64,000 nt of DNA from Membranipora membranacea (lineage: Eukaryota; Bryozoa; Gymnolaemata; Cheilostomatida; Membraniporidae). The DNA lies in contig OU612066.1 in NCBI GenBank assembly GCA_914767715.1, positions 4,841,001 to 4,905,000 on the forward strand, written 5' to 3'. Position numbers and translations under genes: made by a program. Below, one piece after another: positions 25,183 to 38,237 of the stretch (its first letter is position 1; each line of letters starts with the position of its first letter). Under the pieces are notes generated by a model. That model did not search any database. It was not told the origin of the DNA and saw only the letters and a list, made by a program, of their open reading frames with translations.

Positions 25183-25301
25183 GTCTACGGCCATATCACG
25201 TTGAAAACGCCAGTTCTCGTCCGATCACTGAAGCTAAGCACCGTCGAGCCCAGTTAGTACTTGGATGGGTGACCGCCTGGGAATACTGGGTGCTGTAGAC
25301 T
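25183..25301 (+). rRNA. 5S rRNA: 5S ribosomal RNA, copy 19 (A59C variant)
   Basis: 119 nt with a substitution at 25241, gene position 59, A to C (GCTAAGCACC for GCTAAGCAAC). This is the only clean substitution I see in any 5S copy. It lies in box A and, in the folded RNA, removes the U19-A59 pair of helix II. The copy may be a minor expressed variant, an incipient pseudogene or a base-calling error; the surrounding sequence is otherwise clean. Spacing is 1337 bp. The upstream spacer also has the C24528 variant. Confidence 0.95.
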
Positions 25302-26521
25302 TTTGATTATTTTCCGTTTTTGCAACTTAAAGTCATGTTACATTCTTTGCCCTACCATCAATATGAGCTGCTTGAAGTGAATTTTTTTGGGCTCAGTACC
25401 CCCCCCCCCCTTCCTCACTCCTCCCCCCCCCCCCAATTATTCCCAAACGGCAGCATATGCAAGCTCGTTTCTTGCAACAAAAAAGACGACGAAAAGAGCG
25501 ATTTTTGAGCAGATGAATCCAAGAAAATCCTGCGTTTCGCGTCAATCCCCATTTGAATTAGCAGCGATTCTTGGGAAAGTCAGCATAGGGGATCGCCGAC
25601 ACTATGAGAGGTTTGTCCCCCATGTCAAGAAGAGGATGCCGGGAAATATGTTAGATTGGTGCTGCATTGCTATTACTTTTGGACAATACTCTAGAAATGA
25701 TAAACAGTATGAAAGCTAGCAAAACTGGAAAATTGAAGTCGGCATTATCGGCTATTGTTATCGACAACACAAATTATGACCTTTAGGTGGTAATCCACAT
25801 AATGGTTGGTGTTCGCTTGTAAGGTTAAATGTGTCGATGTGCACATAATTTCTAAATACAGACGCGGACATCAGATTTTGCCAACTAATCAGGTATAGAT
25901 TTAATAAAATCAGAGTATCTGTGGCTGTGTGTATGATGGATCACACGCTGGTGTCACCTTGTGTATCCCTTGGCCTACGGTCCAGTCTAGTGCTTAGATC
26001 ACTGCTGGCACTGTCATAATCAAACAAAAGAGTAACTCACCAGAGCCCGCTACTTGCTGCCAGCTTTTAGCTGGCGTGTTCTGGCGTGTTGTACCCTGCT
26101 CTGTGAGCGCAGCGTTTAGTCCGGCAGAATGCTAAACAATGAAGCTAAGCACGATGTCGCGTCGAAAAGATTGTTGCCACATGGTTCATGGCATGCTACA
26201 AATGTTGAGCCCAATCCCAAAAAGTCCAGCACGAATAGATGTTTCTATGAGCCATCGAACCGGGCAGGCCCTCAATCCTCAAATAAAAACAGTAGTAAAA
26301 TTGGAAACTTTGACTGTGATGGAGAAGAATTATATGTTTGATAATAGATGGTAGAAATTTTGAAGAATGAGAAGCATAATTTTTGTGTCAAATAAAGTAA
26401 CAAGTTAAAATGAGTCTAGATGAAAGACTATAAGCATGCAAAAGAAAAATAAGAGTTGCATGCACTTGTTTTGTTAATACTGCATCCAAGCATAAAACTG
26501 CCTAAATTAATCACCATAATT

Positions 26522-26640
26522 GTCTACGGCCATATCACGTTGAAAACGCCAGTTCTCGTCCGATCACTGAAGCTAAGCAACGTCGAGCCCAGTTAGTACT
26601 TGGATGGGTGACCGCCTGGGAATACTGGGTGCTGTAGACT
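26522..26640 (+). rRNA. 5S rRNA: 5S ribosomal RNA, copy 20
   Basis: 119 nt, reference sequence, spacing 1339 bp. Confidence 0.98.
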
Positions 26641-27857
26641 TTTGATTATTTTCCGTTTTTGCAACTTAAAGTCATGTTACATTCTTTGCCCTACCATCAA
26701 TATGAGCTGCTTGAAGTGAATTTTTTTGGGCTCAGTACCCCCCCCCCCTTCCTCACTCCTCCCCCCCCCCAATTATTCCCAAACGGCAGCATATGCAAGC
26801 TCGTTTCTTGCAACAAAAAAGACGACGAAAAGAGCGATTTTTGAGCAGATGAATCCAAGAAAATCCTGCGTTTCGCGTCAATCCCCATTTGAATTAGCAG
26901 CGATTCTTGGGAAAGTCAGCATAGGGGATCGCCGACACTATGAGAGGTTTGTCCCCCATGTCAAGAAGAGGATGCCGGGAAATATGTTAGATTGGTGCTG
27001 CATTGCTATTACTTTTGGACAATACTCTAGAAATGATAAACAGTATGAAAGCTAGCAAAACTGGAAAATTGAAGTCGGCATTATCGGCTATTGTTATCGA
27101 CAACACAAATTATGACCTTTAGGTGGTAATCCACATAATGGTTGGTGTTCGCTTGTAAGGTTAAATGTGTCGATGTGCACATAATTTCTAAATACAGACG
27201 CGCACATCAGATTTTGCCAACTAATCAGGTATAGATTTAATAAAATCAGAGTATCTGTGGCTGTGTGTATGATGGATCACACGCTGGTGTCACCTTGTGT
27301 ATCCCTTGGCCTACGGTCCAGTCTAGTGCTTAGATCACTGCTGGCACTGTCATAATCAAACAAAAGAGTAACTCACCAGAGCCCGCTACTTGCTGCCAGC
27401 TTTTAGCTGGCGTGTTCTGGCGTGTTGTACCCTGCTCTGTGAGCGCAGCGTTTAGTCCGGCAGAATGCTAAACAATGAAGCTAAGCACGATGTCGCGTCG
27501 AAAAGATTGTTGCCACATGGTTCATGGCATGCTACAAATGTTGAGCCCAATCCCAAAAAGTCCAGCACGAATAGATGTTTCTATGAGCCATCGAACCGGG
27601 CAGGCCCTCAATCCTCAAATAAAAACAGTAGTAAAATTGGAAACTTTGACTGTGATGGAGAAGAATTATATGTTTGATAATAGATGGTAGAAATTTTGAA
27701 GAATGAGAAGCATAATTTTTGTGTCAAATAAAGTAACAAGTTAAAATGAGTCTAGATGAAAGACTATAAGCATGCAAAAGAAAAATAAGAGTTGCATGCA
27801 CTTGTTTTGTTAATACTGCATCCAAGCATAAAACTGCCTAAATTAATCACCATAATT

Positions 27858-27976
27858 GTCTACGGCCATATCACGTTGAAAACGCCAGTTCTCGTCCGAT
27901 CACTGAAGCTAAGCAACGTCGAGCCCAGTTAGTACTTGGATGGGTGACCGCCTGGGAATACTGGGTGCTGTAGACT
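27858..27976 (+). rRNA. 5S rRNA: 5S ribosomal RNA, copy 21
   Basis: 119 nt, reference sequence, spacing 1336 bp. The upstream spacer has C27203, the same variant as two units earlier. Confidence 0.98.
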
Positions 27977-29192
27977 TTTGATTATTTTCCGTTTTTGCAA
28001 CTTAAAGTCATGTTACATTCTTTGCCCTACCATCAATATGAGCTGCTTGAAGTGAATTTTTTTGGGCTCAGTACCCCCCCCCCCTTCCTCACTCCTCCCC
28101 CCCCCAATTATTCCCAAACGGCAGCATATGCAAGCTCGTTTCTTGCAACAAAAAAGACGACGAAAAGAGCGATTTTTGAGCAGATGAATCCAAGAAAATC
28201 CTGCGTTTCGCGTCAATCCCCATTTGAATTAGCAGCGATTCTTGGGAAAGTCAGCATAGGGGATCGCCGACACTATGAGAGGTTTGTCCCCCATGTCAAG
28301 AAGAGGATGCCGGGAAATATGTTAGATTGGTGCTGCATTGCTATTACTTTTGGACAATACTCTAGAAATGATAAACAGTATGAAAGCTAGCAAAACTGGA
28401 AAATTGAAGTCGGCATTATCGGCTATTGTTATCGACAACACAAATTATGACCTTTAGGTGGTAATCCACATAATGGTTGGTGTTCGCTTGTAAGGTTAAA
28501 TGTGTCGATGTGCACATAATTTCTAAATACAGACGCGGACATCAGATTTTGCCAACTAATCAGGTATAGATTTAATAAAATCAGAGTATCTGTGGCTGTG
28601 TGTATGATGGATCACACGCTGGTGTCACCTTGTGTATCCCTTGGCCTACGGTCCAGTCTAGTGCTTAGATCACTGCTGGCACTGTCATAATCAAACAAAA
28701 GAGTAACTCACCAGAGCCCGCTACTTGCTGCCAGCTTTTAGCTGGCGTGTTCTGGCGTGTTGTACCCTGCTCTGTGAGCGCAGCGTTTAGTCCGGCAGAA
28801 TGCTAAACAATGAAGCTAAGCACGATGTCGCGTCGAAAAGATTGTTGCCACATGGTTCATGGCATGCTACAAATGTTGAGCCCAATCCCAAAAAGTCCAG
28901 CACGAATAGATGTTTCTATGAGCCATCGAACCGGGCAGGCCCTCAATCCTCAAATAAAAACAGTAGTAAAATTGGAAACTTTGACTGTGATGGAGAAGAA
29001 TTATATGTTTGATAATAGATGGTAGAAATTTTGAAGAATGAGAAGCATAATTTTTGTGTCAAATAAAGTAACAAGTTAAAATGAGTCTAGATGAAAGACT
29101 ATAAGCATGCAAAAGAAAAATAAGAGTTGCATGCACTTGTTTTGTTAATACTGCATCCAAGCATAAAACTGCCTAAATTAATCACCATAATT

Positions 29193-29311
29193 GTCTACGG
29201 CCATATCACGTTGAAAACGCCAGTTCTCGTCCGATCACTGAAGCTAAGCAACGTCGAGCCCAGTTAGTACTTGGATGGGTGACCGCCTGGGAATACTGGG
29301 TGCTGTAGACT
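29193..29311 (+). rRNA. 5S rRNA: 5S ribosomal RNA, copy 22
   Basis: 119 nt, reference sequence, spacing 1335 bp. Homopolymer indels begin in the spacer just downstream of this gene. Confidence 0.98.
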
Positions 29312-30535
29312 TTTGATTATTTTCCGTTTTTGCAACTTAAAGTCATGTTACATTCTTTGCCCTACCATCAATATGAGCTGCTTGAAGTGAATTTTTTTGG
29401 GCTCAGTACCCCCCCCCCCCCCCTTCCTCACTCCTCCCCCCCCCCCAATTATTCCCAAACGGCAGCATATGCAAGCTCGTTTCTTGCAACAAAAAAGACG
29501 ACGAAAAGAGCGATTTTTGAGCAGATGAATCCAAGAAAATCCTGCGTTTCGCGTCAATCCCCATTTGAATTAGCAGCGATTCTTGGGAAAGTCAGCATAG
29601 GGGATCGCCGACACTACTGAGAGGTTTGTCCCCCAGGTCAAGAAGAGGATGCCGGGAAATATGTTAGATTGGTGCTGCATTGCTATTACTTTTGGACAAT
29701 ACTCTAGAAATGATAAACAGTATGAAAGCTAGCCAAAACTGGAAAATTGAAGTCGGCATTATCGGCTATTGTTATCGACAACACAAATTATGACCTTTAG
29801 GTGGTAATCCACATAATGGTTGGTGTTCGCTTGTAAGGTTAAATGTGTCGATGTGCACATAATTTCTAAATACAGACGCGGACATCAGATTTTTGCCAAC
29901 TAATCAGGTATAGATTTAATAAAATCAGAGTATCTGTGGCTGTGTGTATGATGGATCACACGCTGGTGTCACCTTGTGTATCCCTTGGCCTACGGTCCAG
30001 TCTAGTGCTTAGATCACTGCTGGCACTGTCATAATCAAACAAAAGAGTAACTCACCAGAGCCCGCTACTTGCTGCCAGCTTTTAGCTGGCGTGTTCTGGC
30101 GTGTTGTACCCTGCTCTGTGAGCGCAGCGTTTAGTCCGGCAGAATGCTAAACAATGAAGCTAAGCACGATGTCGCGTCGAAAAGATTGTTGCCACATGGT
30201 TCATGGCATGCTACAAATGTTGAGCCCAATCCCAAAAAGTCCAGCACGAATAGATGTTTCTATGAGCCATCGAACCGGGCAGGCCCTCAATCCTCAAATA
30301 AAAACAGTAGTAAAATTGGAAACTTTGACTGTGATGGAGAAGAATTATATGTTTGATAATAGATGGTAGAAATTTTGAAGAATGAGAAGCATAATTTTTG
30401 TGTCAAATAAAGTAACAAGTTAAAATGAGTCTAGATGAAAGACTATAAGCATGCAAAAGAAAATAAGAGTTGCATGCACTTGTTTTGTTAATACTGCATC
30501 CAAGCATAAAACTGCCTAAATTAATCACCATAATT

Positions 30536-30654
30536 GTCTACGGCCATATCACGTTGAAAACGCCAGTTCTCGTCCGATCACTGAAGCTAAGCAACGTCGA
30601 GCCCAGTTAGTACTTGGATGGGTGACCGCCTGGGAATACTGGGTGCTGTAGACT
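30536..30654 (+). rRNA. 5S rRNA: 5S ribosomal RNA, copy 23
   Basis: 119 nt, reference sequence, spacing 1343 bp, in a spacer context with several single-base insertions. Confidence 0.97.
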
Positions 30655-31875
30655 TTTGATTATTTTCCGTTTTTGCAACTTAAAGTCATGTTACATTCTT
30701 TGCCCTACCATCAATATGAGCTGCTTGAAGTGAATTTTTTTGGGCTCAGTACCCCCCCCCCTTCCTCACTCCTCCCCCCCCCCCCAATTATTCCCAAACG
30801 GCAGCATATGCAAGCTCGTTTCTTGCAACAAAAAAGACGACGAAAAGAGCGATTTTTGAGCAGATGAATCCAAGAAAATCCTGCGTTTCGCGTCAATCCC
30901 CATTTGAATTAGCAGCGATTCTTGGGAAAGTCAGCATAGGGGATCGCCGACACTATGAGAGGTTTGTCCCCCCATGTCAAGAAGAGGATGCCGGGAAATA
31001 TGTTAGATTGGTGCTGCATTGCTATTACTTTTGGACAATACTCTAGAAATGATAAACAGTATGAAAGCTAGCAAAACTGGAAAATTGAAGTCGGCATTAT
31101 CGGCTATTGTTATCGACAACACAAATTATGACCTTTAGGTGGTAATCCACATAATGGTTGGTGTTCGCTTGTAAGGTTAAATGTGTCGATGTGCACATAA
31201 TTTCTAAATACAGACGCGGACATCAGATTTTGCCAACTAATCAGGTATAGATTTAATAAAATCAGAGTATCTGTGGCTGTGTGTATGATGGATCACACGC
31301 TGGTGTCACCTTGTGTATCCCTTGGCCTACGGTCCAGTCTAGTGCTTAGATCACTGCTGGCACTGTCATAATCAAACAAAAGAGTAACTCACCAGAGCCC
31401 GCTACTTGCTGCCAGCTTTTAGCTGGCGTGTTCTGGCGTGTTGTACCCTGCTCTGTGAGCGCAGCGTTTAGTCCGGCAGAATGCTAAACAATGAAGCTAA
31501 GCACGATGTCGCGTCGAAAAGATTGTTGCCACATGGTTCATGGCATGCTACAAATGTTGAGCCCAATCCCAAAAAGTCCAGCACGAATAGATGTTTCTAT
31601 GAGCCATCGAACCGGGCAGGGCCCTCAATCCTCAAATAAAAACAGTAGTAAAATTGGAAACTTTGACTGTGATGGAGAAGAATTATATGTTTGATAATAG
31701 ATGGTAGAAATTTTGAAGAATGAGAAGCATAATTTTTGTGTCAAATAAAGTAACAAGTTAAAATGAGTCTAGATGAAAGACTATAAGCATGCAAAAGAAA
31801 AATAAGAGTTGCATGCACTTGTTTTTGTTAATACTGCATCCAAGCATAAAACTGCCTAAATTAATCACCATAATT

Positions 31876-31994
31876 GTCTACGGCCATATCACGTTGAAAA
31901 CGCCAGTTCTCGTCCGATCACTGAAGCTAAGCAACGTCGAGCCCAGTTAGTACTTGGATGGGTGACCGCCTGGGAATACTGGGTGCTGTAGACT
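31876..31994 (+). rRNA. 5S rRNA: 5S ribosomal RNA, copy 24
   Basis: 119 nt, reference sequence, spacing 1340 bp. Confidence 0.97.
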
Positions 31995-33219
31995 TTTGAT
32001 TATTTTCCGTTTTTGCAACTTAAAGTCATGTTACATTCTTTGCCCTACCATCAATATGAGCTGCTTGAAGTGAATTTTTTTGGGCTCAGTACCCCCCCCC
32101 CCCCCTTCCTCACTCCTCCCCCCCCCCCAATTATTCCCAAACGGCAGCATATGCAAGCTCGTTTCTTGCAACAAAAAAGACGACGAAAAGAGCGATTTTT
32201 GAGCAGATGAATCCAAGAAAATCCTGCGTTTCGCGTCAATCCCCATTTGAATTAGCAGCGATTCTTGGGAAAGTCAGCATAGGGGATCGCCGACACTATG
32301 AGAGGTTTGTCCCCCATGTCAAGAAGAGGATGCCGGGAAAATATGTTAGATTGGTGCTGCATTGCTATTACTTTTGGACAATACTCTAGAAATGATAAAC
32401 AGTATGAAAGCTAGCAAAACTGGAAAATTGAAGTCGGCATTATCGGCTATTGTTATCGACAACACAAATTATGACCTTTAGGTGGTAATCCACATAATGG
32501 TTGGTGTTCGCCTTGTAAGGTTAAATGTGTCGATGTGCACATAATTTCTAAATACAGACGCGGACATCAGATTTTGCCAACTAATCAGGTATAGATTTAA
32601 TAAAATCAGAGTATCTGTGGCTGTGTGTATGATGGATCACACGCTGGTGTCACCTTGTGTATCCCTTGGCCTACGGTCCAGTCTAGTGCTTAGATCACTG
32701 CTGGCACTGTCATAATCAAACAAAAGAGTAACTCACCAGAGCCCGCTACTTGCTGCCAGCTTTTAGCTGGCGTGTTCTGGCGTGTTGTACCCTGCTCTGT
32801 GAGCGCAGCGGTTTAGTCCGGCAGAATGCTAAACAATGAAGCTAAGCACGATGTCGCGTCGAAAAGATTGTTGCCACATGGTTCATGGCATGCTACAATG
32901 TTGAGGCCCAATCCCAAAAAGTCCCAGCACGAATAGATGTTTCTATGAGCCATCGAACCGGGCAGGCCCTCAATCCTCAAATAAAAACAGTAGTAAAATT
33001 GGAAACTTTGACTGTGATGGAGAAGAATTATATGTTTGATAATAGATGGTAGAAATTTTGAAGAATGAGAAGCATAATTTTTGTGTCAAATAAAGTAACA
33101 AGTTAAAATGAGTCTAGATGAAAGACTATAAGCATGCAAAAGAAAAATAAGAGTTGCATGCACTTGTTTTGTTAATACTGCATCCAAGCATAAAACTGCC
33201 TAAATTAATCACCATAATT

Positions 33220-33338
33220 GTCTACGGCCATATCACGTTGAAAACGCCAGTTCTCGTCCGATCACTGAAGCTAAGCAACGTCGAGCCCAGTTAGTACTTG
33301 GATGGGTGACCGCCTGGGAATACTGGGTGCTGTAGACT
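33220..33338 (+). rRNA. 5S rRNA: 5S ribosomal RNA, copy 25
   Basis: 119 nt, reference sequence, spacing 1344 bp. It is followed by the longest first C run I measured (C17). Confidence 0.97.
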
Positions 33339-34569
33339 TTTGATTATTTTTCCGTTTTTGCAACTTAAAGTCATGTTACATTCTTTGCCCTACCATCAAT
33401 ATGAGCTGCTTGAAGTGAATTTTTTTTGGGCTCAGTACCCCCCCCCCCCCCCCCTTCCTCACTCCTCCCCCCCCCCCAATTATTCCCAAACGGCAGCATA
33501 TGCAAGCTCGTTTCTTGCAACAAAAAAGACGACGAAAAGAGCGATTTTTGAGCAGATGAATCCAAGAAAATCCTGCGTTTCGCGTCAATCCCCATTTGAA
33601 TTAGCAGCGATTCTTGGGAAAGTCAGCATAGGGGATCGCCGACCACTATGAGAGGTTTGTCCCCCCATGTCAAGAAGAGGATGCCGGGAAATATGTTAGA
33701 TTGGTGCTGCATTGCTATTACTTTTGGGACAATACTCTAGAAATGATAAACAGTATGAAAGCTAGCAAAACTGGAAAATTGAAGTCGGCATTATCGGCTA
33801 TTGTTATCGACAACACAAATTATGACCTTTAGGTGGTAATCCACATAATGGTTGGTGTTCGCTTGTAAGGTTAAATGTGTCGATGTGCACATAATTTCTA
33901 AATACAGACGCGGACATCAGATTTTGCCAACTAATCAGGTATAGATTTAATAAAATCAGAGTATCTGTGGCTGTGTGTATGATGGATCACACGCTGGTGT
34001 CACCTTGTGTATCCCTTGGCCTACGGTCCCAGTCTAGTGCTTAGATCACTGCTGGCACTGTCATAATCAAACAAAAGAGTAACTCACCAGAGCCCGCTAC
34101 TTGCTGCCAGCTTTTAGCTGGCGTGTTCTGGCGTGTTGTACCCTGCTCTGTGAGCGCAGCGTTTAGTCCGGCAGAATGCTAAACAATGAAGCTAAGCACG
34201 ATGTCGCGTCGAAAAGATTGTTGCCACATGGTTCATGGCATGCTACAAATGTTGAGCCCAATCCCAAAAAGTCCAGCACGAATAGATGTTTCTATGAGCC
34301 ATCGAACCGGGCAGGCCCATCAATCCTCAAATAAAAACAGTAGTAAAATTGGAAACTTTGACTGTGATGGAGAAGAATTATATGTTTGATAATAGATGGT
34401 AGAAATTTTGAAGAATGAGAAGCATAATTTTTGTGTCAAATAAAGTAACAAGTTAAAATGAGTCTAGATGAAAGACTATAAGCATGCAAAAGAAAAATAA
34501 GAGTTGCATGCACTTGTTTTGTTAATACTGCATCCAAGCATAAAACTGCCTAAATTAATCACCATAATT

Positions 34570-34688
34570 GTCTACGGCCATATCACGTTGAAAACGCCAG
34601 TTCTCGTCCGATCACTGAAGCTAAGCAACGTCGAGCCCAGTTAGTACTTGGATGGGTGACCGCCTGGGAATACTGGGTGCTGTAGACT
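34570..34688 (+). rRNA. 5S rRNA: 5S ribosomal RNA, copy 26 (last type A gene)
   Basis: 119 nt, reference sequence, spacing 1350 bp because of several one-base insertions in the spacer. Last gene before the assembly gap. Confidence 0.97.
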
Positions 34689-35549
34689 TTTGATTATTTT
34701 CCGTTTTTGCAACTTAAAGTCATGTTACATTCTTTGCCCTACCATCAATATGAGCTGCTTGAAGTGAATTTTTTTGGGCTCAGTACCCCCCCCCCCTTCC
34801 TCACTCCTCCCCCCCCCCCCAATTATTCCCAAACGGCAGCATATGCAAGCTCGTTTCTTGCAACAAAAAAGACGACGAAAAGAGCGATTTTTGAGCAGAT
34901 GAATCCAAGAAAATCCTGCGTTTCGCGTCAATCCCCATTTGAATTAGCAGCGATTCTTGGGAAAGTCAGCATAGGGGATCGCCGACACTATGAGAGGTTT
35001 GTCCCCCATGTCAAGAAGAGGATGCCGGGAAATATGTTAGATTGGTGCTGCATTGCTATTACTTTTGGACAATACTCTAGAAATGATAAACAGTATGAAA
35101 GCTAGCAAAACTGGAAAATTGAAGTCGGCATTATCGGCTATTGTTATCGACAACACAAATTATGACCTTTAGGTGGTAATCCACATAATGGTTGGTGTTC
35201 GCTTGTAAGGTTAAATGTGTCGATGTGCACATAATTTCTAAATACAGACGCGGACATCAGATTTTGCCAACTAATCAGGTATAGATTTAATAAAATCAGA
35301 GTATCTGTGGCTGTGTGTATGATGGATCACACGCTGGTGTCACCTTGTGTATCCCTTGGCCTACGGTCCAGTCTAGTGCTTAGATCACTGCTGGCACTGT
35401 CATAATCAAACAAAAGAGTAACTCACCAGAGCCCGCTACTTGCTGCCAGCTTTTAGCTGGCGTGTTCTGGCGTGTTGTAACCCTGCTCTGTGAGCGCAGC
35501 GTTTAGTCCGGCAGAATGCTAAACAATGAAGCTAAGCACGATGTCGCGT

Positions 35550-35749
35550 NNNNNNNNNNNNNNNNNNNNNNNNNNNNNNNNNNNNNNNNNNNNNNNNNNN
35601 NNNNNNNNNNNNNNNNNNNNNNNNNNNNNNNNNNNNNNNNNNNNNNNNNNNNNNNNNNNNNNNNNNNNNNNNNNNNNNNNNNNNNNNNNNNNNNNNNNNN
35701 NNNNNNNNNNNNNNNNNNNNNNNNNNNNNNNNNNNNNNNNNNNNNNNNN
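35550..35749. other. Assembly gap (200 N)
   Basis: Exactly 200 N. The left edge is in a type A spacer just after ATGTCGCGT and the right edge is in a type B spacer at GTAAAGTAAC. In a neighbouring intact unit these two points are about 230 bp apart, so the padding happens to keep near register. A round 200 suggests a default scaffolding gap, so the true missing length is unknown and could be many units. Confidence 0.98.
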
Positions 35750-35880
35750 GTAAAGTAACAAGTTAAAAATGAGTCTAGATGAAAGACTATAAACATGCAA
35801 AAGAAAAATAAGAGTTGCATGCACTTGTTTTGTTAATACTGCATCCAAGCATAAAACTGCCTAAATTAATCACCATAATT

Positions 35881-36003
35881 GTCTACGGCCATATCACGTT
35901 GAAAACGCCAGTTCTCGTCCCGATCACTGAAGCTAAGCAAACGTCGAGCCCCAGTTAGTACTTGGATGGGGTGACCGCCTGGGAATACTGGGTGCTGTAG
36001 ACT
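35881..36003 (+). rRNA. 5S rRNA: 5S ribosomal RNA, copy 27 (four insertions)
   Basis: 123 nt: one extra base in each of four homopolymers (C near +40, A near +60, C near +70, G near +87). All four extend an existing run, and the copy sits 131 bp from the gap, so consensus error is likelier than a pseudogene. First gene of the type B block. Confidence 0.85.
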
Positions 36004-37060
36004 TTTGATTATTTTCCGTTTTTGCAAACTTAAAGTCATGTTACATTCTTTGCCCTACCATCAATATGAGCTGCTTGAAGTGAATTTTTTTGGGGCTCAG
36101 TACCCCTCCCCCCTCCCTTCCTCACTCCCCCCCCCCCCCAATTATTCCCAAACGGCAGCATATGCAAGCTTGTTTCTTGCAACAAAAAAGACAACGAAAA
36201 GAGCGATTTTTGAGCAGATGATCCAAGAAAATCCTGCGTTTCGTGTAAAATCCCCATTTGAATTAGGCAGCTGCGCAGCAGCGATTCTTGGGAAGGTCAG
36301 CATAGGGGATTGCCGGCACTATGAGAGGTTTGTCCCCCATGCCAAGAAGAGGATGCCGGGGAAATATGTTAGATTGGTGCTGCATTGCTATTACTTTTGG
36401 ACAATACTCTAGAAATGATAAACAGTATAGAAGCTAGCGAAACTGGAAAATTGAAGTCGGCATTACCGGCTATTGTTATCGACAACACAAATTATGACCT
36501 TTAGGTGGTAATCCACAGTCCCAGTGGTCCAGTCTAGTGCTTAGATCACTGCTGGCACTGTCATAATCAAACAAAAGAATAACTCACCAGAGCCCGCTAC
36601 TTGCTGCCAGCTTTTAACTGGCGTGTTGTACCCTGCTCTGTGAGCGCAGCGTTTAGTCCGGCAGAATGCTAAACAATGAAGCTAAGCACGATGTCGCGTC
36701 GAAAAGATTGTTGCCACATGGTTCATGGCATGCTACAAATGTTGAGCCCAATCCCAAAAAGTCCAGCACGAATAGATGTTTCTATGAGCCATCGAACCGG
36801 GCAGGCCCTCCATCCTCAAATAAAAACAGTAGCAAAATTGGAAACTTTGAATGTGATGGAGAAGAATTATATGTTTGATAATAGATGGTAGAAATTTTGA
36901 AGATGGAGAAGGCATAATTTTTGTGTCAAGTAAAGTAACAAGTTAAAATGAGTCTAGATGAAAGACTATAAACATGCAAAAGAAAAATAAGAGTTGCATG
37001 CACTTGTTTTGTTAATACTCGCATCCAAGCATAAAACTGCCTAAATTAATCACCATAATT

Positions 37061-37181
37061 GTCTACGGCCATATCACGTTGAAAACGCCAGTTCTCGTCC
37101 GATCCACTGAAGCTAAGCAACGTCGAGCCCAGTTAGTACCTTGGATGGGTGACCGCCTGGGAATACTGGGTGCTGTAGACT
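37061..37181 (+). rRNA. 5S rRNA: 5S ribosomal RNA, copy 28 (two insertions)
   Basis: 121 nt, with an extra C in GATCCACTG and an extra C in GTACCTTGG. Spacing 1180 bp. Probably an intact gene with consensus errors. Confidence 0.88.
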
Positions 37182-38237
37182 TTTGATTATTTTCCGTTTT
37201 TGCAACTTAAAGTCATGTTACATTCTTTGCCCTACCATCAATATGAGCTGCTTGAAGTGAATTTTTTTGGGCTCAGTACCCCTCCCCCCTCCCTTCCTCA
37301 CTCCCCCCCCCCCCCCCAATTATTCCCAAAAACGGCAGCATATGCAAGCTTGTTTCTTGCAACAAAAAAGACAACGAAAAGAGCGATTTTTTGAGCAGAT
37401 GAATCCAAGAAAATCCTGCGTTTCGTGTAAATCCCCATTTGAATTAGGCAGCTGCGCAGCAGCGATTCTTGGGAAGGTCAGCATAGGGGATTGCCGGCAC
37501 TATGAGAGGTTTGTCCCCCATGCCAAGAAGAGGATGCCGGGAAATATGTTAGATTGGTGCTGCATTGCTATTACTTTTGGGACAATACTCTAGAAATGAT
37601 AAACAGTATAGAAGCTAGCGAAACTGGAAAATTGAAGTCGGCATTACCGGCTATTGTTATCGACAACACAAATTATGACCTTTAGGTGGTAATCCACAGT
37701 CCAGTGGTCCAGTCTAGTGCTTAGATCACTGCTGACACTGTCATAATCAAACAAAAGAGTAACTCACCAGAGCCCGCTACTTGCTGCCAGCTTTCAACTG
37801 GCGTGTTGTACCCTGCTCTGTGAGCGCAGCGTTTAGTCCGGCAGAATGCTAAACAATGAAGCTAAGCACGATGTCGCGTCGAAAAGATTGTTGCCACATG
37901 GTTCATGGCATGCTACAAATGTTGAGCCCAATCCCAAAAAGTCCAGCACGAATAGATGTTTCTATGAGCCATCGAACGGGCAGGCCCTCCATCCTCAAAT
38001 AAAAACAGTAGCAAAATTGGAAACTTTGAATGTGATGGAGAAGAATTATATGTTTGTTAATAGATGGTAGAAATTTTGAAGATGGAGAAGCATAATTTTT
38101 GTGTCAAGTAAAGTAACAAGTTAAAATGAGTCTAGATGAAAGACTATAAACATGCAAAAGAAAAATAAGAGTTGCATGCACTTGTTTTGTTAATACTGCA
38201 TCCAAGCATAAAACTGCCTAAATTAATCACCATAATT

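Larger units (their letters stand above)
1..35549 (+). repeat. Type A 5S rDNA tandem sub-array (26 units)
   Basis: Head-to-tail repeat with gene-to-gene spacing of 1335-1350 bp, each unit being one 119-bp 5S gene plus about 1217 bp of spacer. Type A spacers are recognised by a 180-bp segment absent from type B, two copies of CTGGCGTGTT, the sequence AATTAGCAGCGATTC without the type B 12-bp insertion, and diagnostic bases such as GACGACG, TTTCGCGTCAATCC, CTATAAGC and GTGTCAAATAAAG. Units look almost identical by eye outside the C tracts. The window opens inside a spacer, in the second C tract of a unit whose gene lies upstream. Short open frames in the spacers are repeated shadows and change frame with C-tract length, so nothing here is called as coding. 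Confidence 0.97.

Noticed and set aside
35503-35848. Open frames across the N gap
   Set aside because: They consist mainly of undefined bases and have no support.
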